Source: Armatimonadota bacterium (GTDB lineage Bacteria > Armatimonadota > Zipacnadia > Zipacnadales > JABUFB01). From it: a stretch of 64,000 nucleotides of DNA. Shown piece by piece: positions 17,336 to 26,531 of the stretch. The DNA lies in the NCBI GenBank assembly GCA_013314775.1, contig JABUFB010000013.1:62001-126000 (forward strand), read 5' to 3'. The position numbers and the translations under genes were made by a program. Numbering within the stretch: position 1 is the first letter of the stretch; each line of letters begins with the position of its first letter. Below the pieces are notes generated by a model. That model made no database searches, was not told where the DNA came from, and saw nothing but the letters and a program-made list of their open reading frames with translations.

Positions 17336-17411
17336 GGGCCCGTAGCTCAGCGGTTAGAGCAGTCGGCTCATAACCGATTGGTCGCTGGTTCGAATCCGGC
17401 CGGGCCCACCA
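17336..17411 (+). tRNA. tRNA with CAT anticodon (elongator Met, or Ile2 read after lysidine modification)
   Basis: A complete 76-base cloverleaf with encoded CCA. The acceptor stem GGGCCCG/CGGGCCC is fully paired, the D stem is GCTC/GAGC, the anticodon stem is GTCGG/CCGAT with loop CTCATAA (anticodon CAT at 17369-17371), and the T arm is GCTGG-TTCGAAT-CCGGC. The paired 1-72 position (G-C) argues against initiator tRNA. Elongator Met and the k2C-modified Ile tRNA share this anticodon; the sequence alone does not settle which. Confidence 0.95.
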
Positions 17412-17539
17412 GAACGACGACATGCCCAGCCACTCCACGTCGTGTCGTGCACCGATTTCCGGGGAGTGGCTTGTTTGTTACGCAGTGCCACTTGGCCCGA
17501 TGCCATACGGCCCGGGCGTGGGTGTGGTGAACGTCTTCC

Positions 17540-20500
17540 ATGATCCCCATTATCGCCGAGCACCTCAAGGCGCACCGGCACCAACTGCGGAAGCATGCGC
17601 TGTTCATCGGGTCCACGGTGCCCATCCCCCCCGACGACGTGCCCATCGACCGAGCAATCGAGCGCGCGGCGTTGAATTGGGCCGGCGACCGGGTGGCAGG
17701 CTACGAGGAAGACGAACGGGCACGCGAGGCTGTGCGGCTGTTCGCCGAAGGTGTGCCCGAACATGAGGTACGCTGCAAGCTGCTGGAGGAAGTGCTGGGG
17801 GCTGAAGCCAGGCCTGCGGAAGGTCACGTTCGCCTGGCGCGCCTCGTCAAGGACGGGTACTACTCGTCGATCTTTCTGTCCGAACCCGATGACATGTTGG
17901 AGCGCGCTCTGCGGGCGCAACACATGGAACCCGGCAAGGACTACCACCTCCTCGTGGCAGGACTGGACGACCCCAAGGACATCCGCATCGCCCTGGAGGA
18001 ATCGACCCGCATCTCCATCGTCAAGTGCGGGGGCGATCTCCATCAGCGGTTCCTGCCCGTCTCCACCGAGGAAATCACTGAGGTTGCGAGAAGCCTGGAG
18101 ACGATCCTGGGTGACGTTTTCAAGCTCTTCAGCGTCTTCGTCGCCATGTCGGACCGGGACACGCCTTTCCTTGAGCGTATCCCCCGGGAGGGCGGTAAGG
18201 TTTTCTGGATCAACCGCATGATCCCCATGGCCGATGCCGAGCTCTACGATGAGCTGCGCATCGAGAACCCCGCAAGCGCCGACTACCACCGCTACCAGCC
18301 CCATGTCATGTCGCTGCTGGAAGCCCGCCACTCGTCCCGGCATCTCCTTTGCCGCGAGCCCGGGTCCTTCAATGACTTCTTCGCCAAGCTCCACGGGCGC
18401 CTTGTCCGGCACCGCCGGCGGGAGCGTGGTGGACGCCGGGACATGACTGTCCTGCGTGGGGGCCCTTTCCGCTTCCTGGACCATTTCAACGCCGAGGACG
18501 AAGACTTCTACTTCGGACGCGAGGCCGACGTCAGTGCTGTGGTGGAGAAGATCCGCAGCAAGCCCCTGACGGTACTGTTCGGCACCAGTGGCGTCGGAAA
18601 GACCTCGCTGTTGCGCGCCGGCGTGTTCAACGCCCTGCGAAAGGAGACGGAGGAAGCGGACGCGGAGGAATCGCGCCCGTGGCTGGTCGTCTATGCCCGG
18701 GTTGGTGACGACCCTCGCGTCAGCATCCAGCAGGCCATCATCGCGGCCGTGGAGGAGGCAGGGTTCGACACCCGACAGCTGGCTGCCGCCGAGAACTGCT
18801 CGGCTCTCATATCAAAGGTGGTGGAGCGGACCGGGCGTAGGGTTGTGATCCTTCTCGACCAGTTTGCGGAGTACTTTGTCAAGTTGGGCGCCCGGGTTCG
18901 CCGGCGATCCGTCATCGCGCTGAAGGAAGCCCTGGAACACTGTTCCGAAGACTTCCGCCTGCTCATCGCCATCCGCGAGGATTACCTCGGGGAGCTGTTC
19001 GAGCTTGAGAAAGACTTCCCCGAGATTATGCACAACATGCACCGCCTGCGCCGTCTCACGCGCGAGCAGGCGGAGGATGCGATCATCAAGCCCGCGCAGA
19101 ACTTTGAGATGCAGGTGGAACGCTCCCTGGTCCACCGTATCGTCAATGACCTGTACCGCGACGGTGTTGAGCCGTACCAGTTGCAGATCGTCCTGCACAG
19201 CCTGTACGAAAGCCTCTCCCCGGGTGGCCGCGTGATCACGGAGCGCACTTACGAGCGGGTGGGCGGTGCGCGCGAGGTGCTGGAACAGTATCTGCAGAGG
19301 GCGCTGGCCAAGCTGCCCAGCAACGAAAAGCGCACCGCGACCAAAGTGCTCGTGTTTCTGGCATCCGGGTCTGAACTCAAGGCATCGCAGACGGTTGACC
19401 GGATCGTCGACGAGGTGAACGTTGACCGGGAGCTGGTTGAGCGCGCCCTGGCGCACCTCGTGGACCTCGGCCTTCTGCGACCGGTGGGGCGCGGACGCGA
19501 GCGGGAATATGAGCTCGTGCACGAGATCCTCGCGGACCGCATCGAAAAGGATCTGGCCGGGGCACAAGTGCTCCTGCGCGACATTCAGGACCTGCTCACC
19601 CGGGAGCTCAATAGCTACGAGCAGTTCGGGTTGCTCACAGGGCCCGAGGAGTTGCGGCTAATCGGCACCGTGCGCGATGATCTGGTGATCGGCCCCGACG
19701 AGCTTCGGCTCATCATCCGCAGTGCACTCACACGCGAGGTGGACGCTGACTACTGGTTCAAACGTCTCTGGGAACTGCGCGACGGCAAGAGCGAGTTCAT
19801 CGCGCGGCTCATGCGTGATGAAGAGCCCAAGGTGCGGCGCTACGTGTACCAGCATCTGTCGGATCATCTCGAGGCCAGGCTGATCCGCCACCTGGTACAC
19901 GGGCTGGACGACGAACTGCCGGAAGTGCGCGAACTCGCCACCACCTACCTGCGCCAACTAGACCGCCACCTGCTGTCCATGCTCGCGAACGCCGACTACC
20001 GGGTGCGAGCACTGGCCGCCCGCGCCGCGGCGGCAATTGGGGATCGGCGCTTCGTGAAGCCATTGACTGAGGCCTTCATGGACGATGCCCCAGAGTTGCG
20101 CGATGAGATCACATCGGCGTTGCTGGAGATCGACGACCCACGCACTGTGGACAGCCTGCTGAAGACAGCGGTCTCCGGGCAAGGCGCGTCCTGGTCTGTC
20201 GCCTTTGCGCTGGGACGGTTGTCCGTGGGCGAGGATGAACTGGCCGAACTGCGCAAAGCATGGTCAACGCACCGCAAGCCTCACCTGCTGTACGCTCTCA
20301 CCGTCGCGCTTATCCAGCGTCGGCATTTCCAGGAGGCCGAGGAGGCCCTGGAGCAGGCTGCGGCGCTGCATCTTGAAGACCGTGGAGCGACAGCCTTCGC
20401 CGAGGTCCGCGCCAGCCTGGAGGAAGAGCGCGCCAAGGCCAGCGCAGGTGAGGACGTCTGGCCCATGTTCGGGCGCAATGCCGCGCACCGGGCGATGACC

Positions 20501-21502
20501 CCCCAGCAGGTCTCTCCCCCTCTCGAAGTGGCCTGGCAATTCCAGACCGAAGACCAAGTCGTTGCCTCACCCGTGGTTCGCGATCACCTGGCTTACGTGG
20601 GGTCGCGCGACAAGAAGCTCTACGCCATCGACACCGGCAAGGGTTCGGCGCGCTGGAGCTTCCTCGCCGGCGACCGCCTCGAGGGAGCTGCCGCAGTCAC
20701 TGAGGACCTCGTCTGCGTGGGAGCCCTCAGCGGCTCGGTCTACGGCGTGGACGTGACGTCCGGCCAGCTCCGGTGGAAGGCATCGCTCGGCTCATCCATC
20801 CGCGCCAGTTGCGCCGTCGAAGGTGACAGCCTGTTCATCGGGACGCGCTCGGGCAAACTGTTCCGCCTGGATCTTGAGCATGGCAACGTTGCCTGGGAGC
20901 AGCAACTCCCCGGGGAAATATCGGCCAGTACGGCGGTCTCAGACGGAATCGCGGTGGTCGGCTGTTGGGACGGCGCCCTGCACGCCCACGACGCCGCAAG
21001 CGGAGCGCCTTTGTGGGTGCATCGGACCCAGGGCCCGATCTCGGCAGCCCCTTCTATCGCTGACGGCGTGGCCTACTGCGGGTCCGACGACAACTCCCTG
21101 TATGCGCTGAACCTGGCTGACGGCAACCTGCTGTGGAAACGTGCGCTTCCCGGCCACATCCGCTCCGCCGCCGCGGTCGGCAACGAACTGGTAATCTTCG
21201 GATGCGTGGACGGTCGCTGCTACGCGCTGTCCCGGGAGACCGGCGAAATTGTCTGGGCCACGCCCACGGAAGAGGAAATCCTCGCATCCCCGGCGATTTC
21301 CGGCGACGTCGTGTACATCGGTTCCCGCGACGGCGCCTTGTACGCGCTGGACCGGCCGTCAGGTGAGGTGCTCTGGCGGCACAAGACATCCTACGGCATC
21401 TACTCCTCGCCGGCGGTTGCCGAACAGACTGTGTTCATCGGCCTGGGATACTACGGCATTGCCGCCCTGCGGCCTGAGACACGCACCGGGAGGCCCCACT
21501 GA
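17540..21502 (+). CDS. SIR2-like / STAND NTPase / HEAT / PQQ beta-propeller protein
   Basis: A 1320-residue multidomain signalling protein. Residues 1-290 look like a SIR2-type Rossmann domain: HALFIGSTVP stands where GAGxS is expected, IFLSEPDDMLERAL where TTNYDDLLE is expected, and VFVAMSDRDTPFLE plus GKVFWINRMIP at the end. FYFGRE (323-328) opens an nSTAND1-like NTPase with Walker A GTSGVGKTS (348-356) and Walker B VVILLDQFAEYF (435-446). A winged-helix part (about 590-670), HEAT-like repeats (about 750-900) and a PQQ-type propeller (about 975-1310, with VYIGSRDGALYALDRPSGEV) follow. STAND proteins oligomerise on ligand binding; here HEAT and propeller would sense and the N-terminal domain would respond. 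The shine-dalgarno is weak (GGTGA). The stop overlaps the next start by one base. SIR2 assignment is less certain than the rest. Confidence 0.82.
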   Translation: MIPIIAEHLKAHRHQLRKHALFIGSTVPIPPDDVPIDRAIERAALNWAGDRVAGYEEDERAREAVRLFAEGVPEHEVRCKLLEEVLGAEARPAEGHVRLARLVKDGYYSSIFLSEPDDMLERALRAQHMEPGKDYHLLVAGLDDPKDIRIALEESTRISIVKCGGDLHQRFLPVSTEEITEVARSLETILGDVFKLFSVFVAMSDRDTPFLERIPREGGKVFWINRMIPMADAELYDELRIENPASADYHRYQPHVMSLLEARHSSRHLLCREPGSFNDFFAKLHGRLVRHRRRERGGRRDMTVLRGGPFRFLDHFNAEDEDFYFGREADVSAVVEKIRSKPLTVLFGTSGVGKTSLLRAGVFNALRKETEEADAEESRPWLVVYARVGDDPRVSIQQAIIAAVEEAGFDTRQLAAAENCSALISKVVERTGRRVVILLDQFAEYFVKLGARVRRRSVIALKEALEHCSEDFRLLIAIREDYLGELFELEKDFPEIMHNMHRLRRLTREQAEDAIIKPAQNFEMQVERSLVHRIVNDLYRDGVEPYQLQIVLHSLYESLSPGGRVITERTYERVGGAREVLEQYLQRALAKLPSNEKRTATKVLVFLASGSELKASQTVDRIVDEVNVDRELVERALAHLVDLGLLRPVGRGREREYELVHEILADRIEKDLAGAQVLLRDIQDLLTRELNSYEQFGLLTGPEELRLIGTVRDDLVIGPDELRLIIRSALTREVDADYWFKRLWELRDGKSEFIARLMRDEEPKVRRYVYQHLSDHLEARLIRHLVHGLDDELPEVRELATTYLRQLDRHLLSMLANADYRVRALAARAAAAIGDRRFVKPLTEAFMDDAPELRDEITSALLEIDDPRTVDSLLKTAVSGQGASWSVAFALGRLSVGEDELAELRKAWSTHRKPHLLYALTVALIQRRHFQEAEEALEQAAALHLEDRGATAFAEVRASLEEERAKASAGEDVWPMFGRNAAHRAMTPQQVSPPLEVAWQFQTEDQVVASPVVRDHLAYVGSRDKKLYAIDTGKGSARWSFLAGDRLEGAAAVTEDLVCVGALSGSVYGVDVTSGQLRWKASLGSSIRASCAVEGDSLFIGTRSGKLFRLDLEHGNVAWEQQLPGEISASTAVSDGIAVVGCWDGALHAHDAASGAPLWVHRTQGPISAAPSIADGVAYCGSDDNSLYALNLADGNLLWKRALPGHIRSAAAVGNELVIFGCVDGRCYALSRETGEIVWATPTEEEILASPAISGDVVYIGSRDGALYALDRPSGEVLWRHKTSYGIYSSPAVAEQTVFIGLGYYGIAALRPETRTGRPH

Positions 21503-22377
21503 TGCGCCGCCGCGTCCCGGCGATCATCGCTCTTGCGGTCCTTGGAGCCCTGATTGCCGGCCTTTATTTCGCTGCCGGGTCCTGGAGCGGGCTGGATCGC
21601 CTTCGCACCGACTACCTTGGGCACTACTACCTGAACAGAGCCTTCACCATAGCCAACAGCGAGCCGCTGGACCGCCGGGCGGCACTCGAGTACCTCAGAC
21701 GATCGCGCGAACTGGCTCCCAACAGCCCCATGCTTCCGGCGGCCGCACCGCAGATCCTGATGTCCATCGGGCAGTGGCAACTAGCCGCGCAAGAACTCGC
21801 CCGACAACCTGCCGCGGACCCGTACATGCTGGGCACATGCCTGATCAAGATCGGCCAGACAGCCAAAGGCGCCGCCCTGCTGAAAGCCGCCCTGCAGACC
21901 GCTGAAGATCTCCGCCGGCGGCGCCTCATCAGTGAAGAGCAGTTCGCTATGCAACTGAACAATGTGGGCTATGTCCTGGCGGATGCAGGCGTGGATCTGC
22001 CGGAGGCCCGGGCAATGCTGGAAATTGCCGCCACAACTCTACCCCTGGACCCCAATGTCATTGACAGCCTGGGCTGGGTCCACTATCGTCTTGGGAATTT
22101 CCGCGAGGCCGTGTTCTACCTGGAGCGTGCGATGCGCCAGCATTCAGGCATGGGGCGCGCGGAAGTGTACTATCATCTGGGAGCTGCTTACGCCCGGACA
22201 GGCCGGATGGCCCAGGCAAACCGGTTTCTCAGAAGCGCCCTCCGGCTGGACCCCGGGCATCCCGAGGCCCGAGCCGAGATGGAGCGTCTCCGCTGGCTCT
22301 TACCACCAGCAAATACCGCCGGCGCCACGCCGCGCCGAAACGATCCCGGGAGGTCCAAATGGAGCAATCTCACATGA
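21502..22377 (+). CDS. Membrane-anchored TPR protein
   Basis: A 291-residue protein with one N-terminal transmembrane anchor (AIIALAVLGALIAGLYFAAG), followed by TPR-like helical pairs. The clearest are around VIDSLGWVHYRLGNFREAVF and YYHLGAAYARTGRMAQANRF. The orientation of the anchor (Arg-rich start) puts the TPR part outside the cytoplasm. Its ATG overlaps the stop of the STAND gene (TGATG), and it overlaps the following aminotransferase gene, so all three are translationally coupled. TPR proteins are scaffolds; by position it may partner the STAND protein, but that would require a cytoplasmic contact the topology does not obviously allow. Confidence 0.78.
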   Translation: MRRRVPAIIALAVLGALIAGLYFAAGSWSGLDRLRTDYLGHYYLNRAFTIANSEPLDRRAALEYLRRSRELAPNSPMLPAAAPQILMSIGQWQLAAQELARQPAADPYMLGTCLIKIGQTAKGAALLKAALQTAEDLRRRRLISEEQFAMQLNNVGYVLADAGVDLPEARAMLEIAATTLPLDPNVIDSLGWVHYRLGNFREAVFYLERAMRQHSGMGRAEVYYHLGAAYARTGRMAQANRFLRSALRLDPGHPEARAEMERLRWLLPPANTAGATPRRNDPGRSKWSNLT

Positions 22378-23552
22378 TCTCGCAGTTCGCCAGGTCCGTC
22401 GAGGCATCACCCACCATGGCCATGAACGCCCTGGCCAAGGAGATCGCGGCCGAGGGCAAAGATGTGCTGTCCTTCGCCGTCGGGGAGCCGGACTTCCCCA
22501 CACCGGCGCACATCTGCGAGGCAGCCAAGCGGGCTATCGACGCCGGGGACACCAAGTACACCCTGGCCTCCGGCACGGTTGCTCTGCGCAAGGCCATCTG
22601 CGACGCCACTGAGCGCGACCTGGGGCTGTCCTATTCGCCCGCTCAGGTGGTAGTGGGCAACGGCGGCAAACACGCACTGATGAACGTCTGGCGCACCTTG
22701 CTGGACCCGGGAGACGAGGTCATCATATTCGCTCCCTACTGGGTCAGCTATGTGCCCCAAGTGGAGATGGCCGGGGGCACTCCAGTGGTCATTGAAACCT
22801 ACGGCGACGATGACTTCCAGCCTGATCTCGACCGAGTCCGGGCCGCGGTCACACCCCGCACCAAAGCCATTCTCGTCAACAGCCCTTCAAACCCCTCTGG
22901 CGGCGTGCTGACACGTGAGAGCATGGAAGGCATTGCCGAGGTGGCCTGCGCAAATGACCTGATCGTCATCTCCGACGAGATCTACAAGCACATCCTCTTC
23001 GACGGACGCAGCCACGTGAGCCCGGCCCAGCTCGATGGGATGAAGGACCGCACGATCCTCGTTGACGGTGTAGCGAAGACCTACGCCATGACCGGTTGGC
23101 GCATTGGATGGCTCATCGCGCCCGAGCAGTTCGCGAAGAAGGCCGGCGACATCCAGAGCCAGGAGACCTCCAATCCCTGCTCCATATCGCAGGCTGCCAC
23201 AGTGGAAGCGCTCAACGGTCCGCAGGATTCCGTAGCCGTCATGCGCGCGGCTTTCGAGGAGCGGCGTGACTACATCGTCCCCGCCCTCAACGCAATCCCG
23301 GGAATCAAGTGCCCCAATCCCGGTGGTGCGTTCTACGTCTTCCCCGAGATCACCGGCCTCTTTGGACGCACTGTGAAGGGCGAGGTCATCAACAACTCCA
23401 ACGACTTCTGCATGGCCCTCTTGCGCCACGGCCTGGTCAGCACGGTGCCGGGCAGCGCGTCGGGTCTCGAAGGGTACTTCCGCATCAGTTTCGCCTGCAG
23501 CATGGAGCAGATCAAGGAAGGCATCGAGCGCATCGGCGATCTGCTTGCATGA
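22359..23552 (+). CDS. Pyridoxal-phosphate aspartate aminotransferase (class I, Ib-type)
   Basis: A 397-residue fold-type I aminotransferase. PLP ligands are clear: Lys240 (VAKTYAMTGWRIG) forms the Schiff base, Asn178 sits in NSPSNPSGG, Asp206 in SDEIYKHI, and the substrate-carboxylate Arg is in GYFRISFA near the end. Sequence style (FAVGEPDFPTPAHI, KYTLASGT) is that of the Ib aspartate/prephenate aminotransferases. The ATG at 22359 has GGAGG five bases before it and overlaps the TPR gene by 19 bases; an ATG at 22374 is a possible alternative. Likely role: aspartate or glutamate-prephenate transamination in amino-acid synthesis. A hairpin terminator follows. Confidence 0.93.
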   Translation: MEQSHMISQFARSVEASPTMAMNALAKEIAAEGKDVLSFAVGEPDFPTPAHICEAAKRAIDAGDTKYTLASGTVALRKAICDATERDLGLSYSPAQVVVGNGGKHALMNVWRTLLDPGDEVIIFAPYWVSYVPQVEMAGGTPVVIETYGDDDFQPDLDRVRAAVTPRTKAILVNSPSNPSGGVLTRESMEGIAEVACANDLIVISDEIYKHILFDGRSHVSPAQLDGMKDRTILVDGVAKTYAMTGWRIGWLIAPEQFAKKAGDIQSQETSNPCSISQAATVEALNGPQDSVAVMRAAFEERRDYIVPALNAIPGIKCPNPGGAFYVFPEITGLFGRTVKGEVINNSNDFCMALLRHGLVSTVPGSASGLEGYFRISFACSMEQIKEGIERIGDLLA

Positions 23553-23573
23553 CAAGCCATCCTTGAAAGTCAC

Positions 23574-23607
23574 GAAGCCCACGGTCGGCGTTCCGGCCGT
23601 GGGCTTC
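23574..23607. terminator. Bidirectional hairpin terminator
   Basis: GAAGCCCACGG (23574-23584) pairs with CCGTGGGCTTC (23597-23607). It lies between the convergent aminotransferase and alpha-mannosidase genes; T-richness after the stem is modest on both strands. Confidence 0.65.
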
Positions 23608-23631
23608 GCTTTGTCTCACACCGGGTGTGCG

Positions 23632-26325
23632 TCAAATCTCGGGTTCCGGCACCAGTTCCAGGGTCACGATCTTCCGTGCCGGGACTTCGAAAGATATCCG
23701 CTTGCCCGAGCAAGCCAACTCGATCTGTCGCGTCTCTGCAAGATTAGTGAGGAAGGCCTGCCGAATTGGCACCAGCGCCTCAAGAGCCCCTTCTGTGGGC
23801 CGGTCGAAGGGGTTGTAAAGCCTGACGATAACTCCCTCGCCGGCCTCCGCAAGCTTGATCGAGGACAGCGCCAGCCAGCTGGGCTCCACCGAAACCAGGC
23901 GCGCGGTGGCCGGGAGTTTACGGCTCCAGCGTTCGGGGTGCGGGTGCTTGAAATGACGCACCTGCGTAGCCCATGCGGGGTTGGCATACTCCCACGCAGT
24001 GCGCGCCGCTTGGCAGTTCTCCGGGTCCATAATCTGCCCCGCGTGGGGAATGACCGCATACTCAGCGTGGTTGGTCCCGGTGCATTGGGCGTTGGGGGTA
24101 GGGAACTTGCCCCAGTCGCCGATTTCCCCCACGCACCTGAGAAGGGTGATGGCGATGGTGTTGCTCCCGTCGCGCAGCACCTCGTAGGACGGCAGTCCCC
24201 GGTTTGCGATGCACAGGCCTTTCTCCCCGTCCGTGATGTCCACGAAGGCCTGCTGAGGCTGGGGGTTGGAGGGATTCTGCCACACCCGCGACGGCTGGAT
24301 GGACCGGCGCACAATGTCGAACTGGCTGTCCGCGTAACACCACTGGGTCTCGATGCCTGTGGGGAAGAGCGCACGCAGGCGGTGGTCCTGCGCGTGGTTC
24401 TCAATTCCGACTGTCACCTGGAGGCTGCGCGCCCCGTGGGGAAGTGCGAGGTGCATGGTCACCAGCACCGGAGCGCCCATCTCGTCGCGTTCGTGTCGGT
24501 CCGATGACCGCGGGACCGTGAGAATGCCGCAGACTCGGGCGCGGCATCCCAGGCCGTCCTCCCAGAGCGTGGGAGCGTCGAACTCTGCGCCGTCGATGTC
24601 GGTGGGTACCAGAAGCCGCATGGAATAAGGGTCGTCAGTGCGGATTACTGTATCCTTGGCGGGGGCCCTGTAAATATACTCGTCGCCGCAATCGCCGCCG
24701 TCCTCGTAGACATTCAAGCCCGCGAAGCTCACCCCCGATTCCTTCTCGGTGATATCCAGGATCCCGTTCTCGCGAAGCTCGACGCGCAGGTACTCGTTCT
24801 CAAGCACGTTCCCGATCACCGGTCCGGGATCGGTAGCAGGTTCGGGAAGAGGACGCACATAGAAACTCTTGTACCCCACGCCGGGGATATCAGGCACGAG
24901 TACCTGACAGGCCATCCGGGTGCAGTCGTAGGGAGTGCGGAAGCGGTCGTCGGGCAGCTTGTAGCCCCAGCTGGGTTCCTTCTGTGAAGCCTTCGCCGCC
25001 AGTGGCGTCCCGTTCTCATCCACAACCGCGATCCTCCCGCAGGGCTGATCGGCGGGGAACTCCACGTCGACTGTGACGATTTCAGTACGCGCGCCGCTTG
25101 TGGGGTTGAACACCAGCACTCTGGCCGCGTCATCGGGCGCCTTCGAGTCGTCAACCGCATCGCCGATGGCCTGCGCGGCAACATCACGAAGCGCGCAACC
25201 GACCTGCTCCACGCGGTCGAAGCGCACGTCCATTTCGCTGTGCACCTCGTCGCAACTGCACCCGCAGATCGAGTCATGCGGGTGGTTTTTCATGAGCGTT
25301 GCCCAAGCGTACCAAAGCTCGTCCGAGGGATACCGCTGCCCCAGCACGGCCGCGAATGCCGAAAGGGGCTCGGACCAGCGCTCGAGAAGCTGCTGGCATC
25401 GCCAGTTGGCCTGCTTCTGGTACAGGCGCGCGCTGAGAGTGTCCGCGAGTGTGCCCCAGCCATTGGTGTACTCGCTCCGCAGTTCCCCTTCGGCAGCCTG
25501 AAGATCGCCAACCGCGGTACGCAGGACTTTGAGATAACCCGCCAGGCTGGTGTGCACGATTTCATCGTCAAGGAGCTCGCGAACCGCTTCGATCACCCGG
25601 CCCACATCGCGGCGGGTCGGCGTGTGGTCGCACCCGTTCATCAACAGGAGCTCGGGCGTAGTGGCCACCGCCTGCGCAGCATCGCGAGCACGTTCCAGGA
25701 AAGCCGCCGCCTCGTGTGGGTCGGCCGGGATATCCATGGCGTTGGAGTACCAATTGGCCAGGAACACGCCCAGCACTTCGGAGCCGTCCGGCGAGCGCCA
25801 GATCAGTTCCGACTTGTAGCCCACCTCGCCCGGCTCCGCGTCGGGGTCCGCGGCTTTCGCAGCGTCGTACCGGTTCACGCCGCGTCCGAAGACCGCATTG
25901 TCAATACCGAAACCCCGGAGCAACTGGGGCATCTGGGAGAAGTGCCCGAAAGTGTCCGGCAGGTAGCCCACCATCAGCGGCTCGCCGAACTCGCGGGCAA
26001 GCTTGAGCCCGTACATCATGTTCCGCACATTGGCCTCGGCGCTGGTGAGGGCCTCATCCTGGAGCACATACCAGGGCCCCAGCGACAGCTTTCCGGCTTG
26101 CGCAGCCGCCCGAAGTTCAGCCTGCCGGTGGGGCCGAACTTCCAGGTAGTCTTCGAAAGGAATCATCTGACCGTCCGTGTGGAAATGCCGGTAGTCCGGC
26201 TCGGTCTCGAAGATTTCCAGGAGCAGGTCCATGAGCGCGAGCAAACGCAGCCGGTGGTGCTCGAAAGGCATGTACCACTCGCGGTCCCAGTGGGTGTGCG
26301 AGACCACGTGGAGTGTGTTGGGCAT
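23632..26325 (-). CDS. Alpha-mannosidase, GH38 family
   Basis: An 897-residue retaining alpha-mannosidase. The Zn- and substrate-binding opening VVSHTHWDREWYMPFEHHR is present near residues 7-25, and the catalytic nucleophile is Asp124 in GYLPDTFGHFSQMPQLL. Typical central (GCDHTPTRRDVGRVI) and C-terminal beta-sandwich regions follow (AGLNVYEDGGDCGDEY). No signal peptide, so it acts in the cytoplasm on imported oligosaccharides. I chose the ATG at 26325 with GAGAGGAA six bases upstream; the open frame extends to 26517 but those residues do not resemble the family. It is divergent from a sugar isomerase/epimerase gene, with which it may share a control region at 26326-26531. Confidence 0.93.
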   Translation of the reverse strand: MPNTLHVVSHTHWDREWYMPFEHHRLRLLALMDLLLEIFETEPDYRHFHTDGQMIPFEDYLEVRPHRQAELRAAAQAGKLSLGPWYVLQDEALTSAEANVRNMMYGLKLAREFGEPLMVGYLPDTFGHFSQMPQLLRGFGIDNAVFGRGVNRYDAAKAADPDAEPGEVGYKSELIWRSPDGSEVLGVFLANWYSNAMDIPADPHEAAAFLERARDAAQAVATTPELLLMNGCDHTPTRRDVGRVIEAVRELLDDEIVHTSLAGYLKVLRTAVGDLQAAEGELRSEYTNGWGTLADTLSARLYQKQANWRCQQLLERWSEPLSAFAAVLGQRYPSDELWYAWATLMKNHPHDSICGCSCDEVHSEMDVRFDRVEQVGCALRDVAAQAIGDAVDDSKAPDDAARVLVFNPTSGARTEIVTVDVEFPADQPCGRIAVVDENGTPLAAKASQKEPSWGYKLPDDRFRTPYDCTRMACQVLVPDIPGVGYKSFYVRPLPEPATDPGPVIGNVLENEYLRVELRENGILDITEKESGVSFAGLNVYEDGGDCGDEYIYRAPAKDTVIRTDDPYSMRLLVPTDIDGAEFDAPTLWEDGLGCRARVCGILTVPRSSDRHERDEMGAPVLVTMHLALPHGARSLQVTVGIENHAQDHRLRALFPTGIETQWCYADSQFDIVRRSIQPSRVWQNPSNPQPQQAFVDITDGEKGLCIANRGLPSYEVLRDGSNTIAITLLRCVGEIGDWGKFPTPNAQCTGTNHAEYAVIPHAGQIMDPENCQAARTAWEYANPAWATQVRHFKHPHPERWSRKLPATARLVSVEPSWLALSSIKLAEAGEGVIVRLYNPFDRPTEGALEALVPIRQAFLTNLAETRQIELACSGKRISFEVPARKIVTLELVPEPEI

Positions 26326-26531
26326 GTCGTTCCTCTCCGCGAGCATGTATCCGTCGCGCCCCCCATTCGCGCCGGCCGTTTCACACCGCACTATTGCTCT
26401 TGGGTCCCCCTGATTCCTCCACCCCGCCGGCACGGTATTGAGCAGTCCCGCGGAGGACTCCCCTCGCCACAAGGGGAAGTGTTGCGCATCTGCGACGGGC
26501 ACGCGCCCGTTTTCCACCGGGAGGAACCGAA

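Noticed and set aside
17336-17411. Initiator tRNA-fMet
   Set aside because: Position 1-72 is a G-C pair; bacterial initiators normally have a mismatch there.
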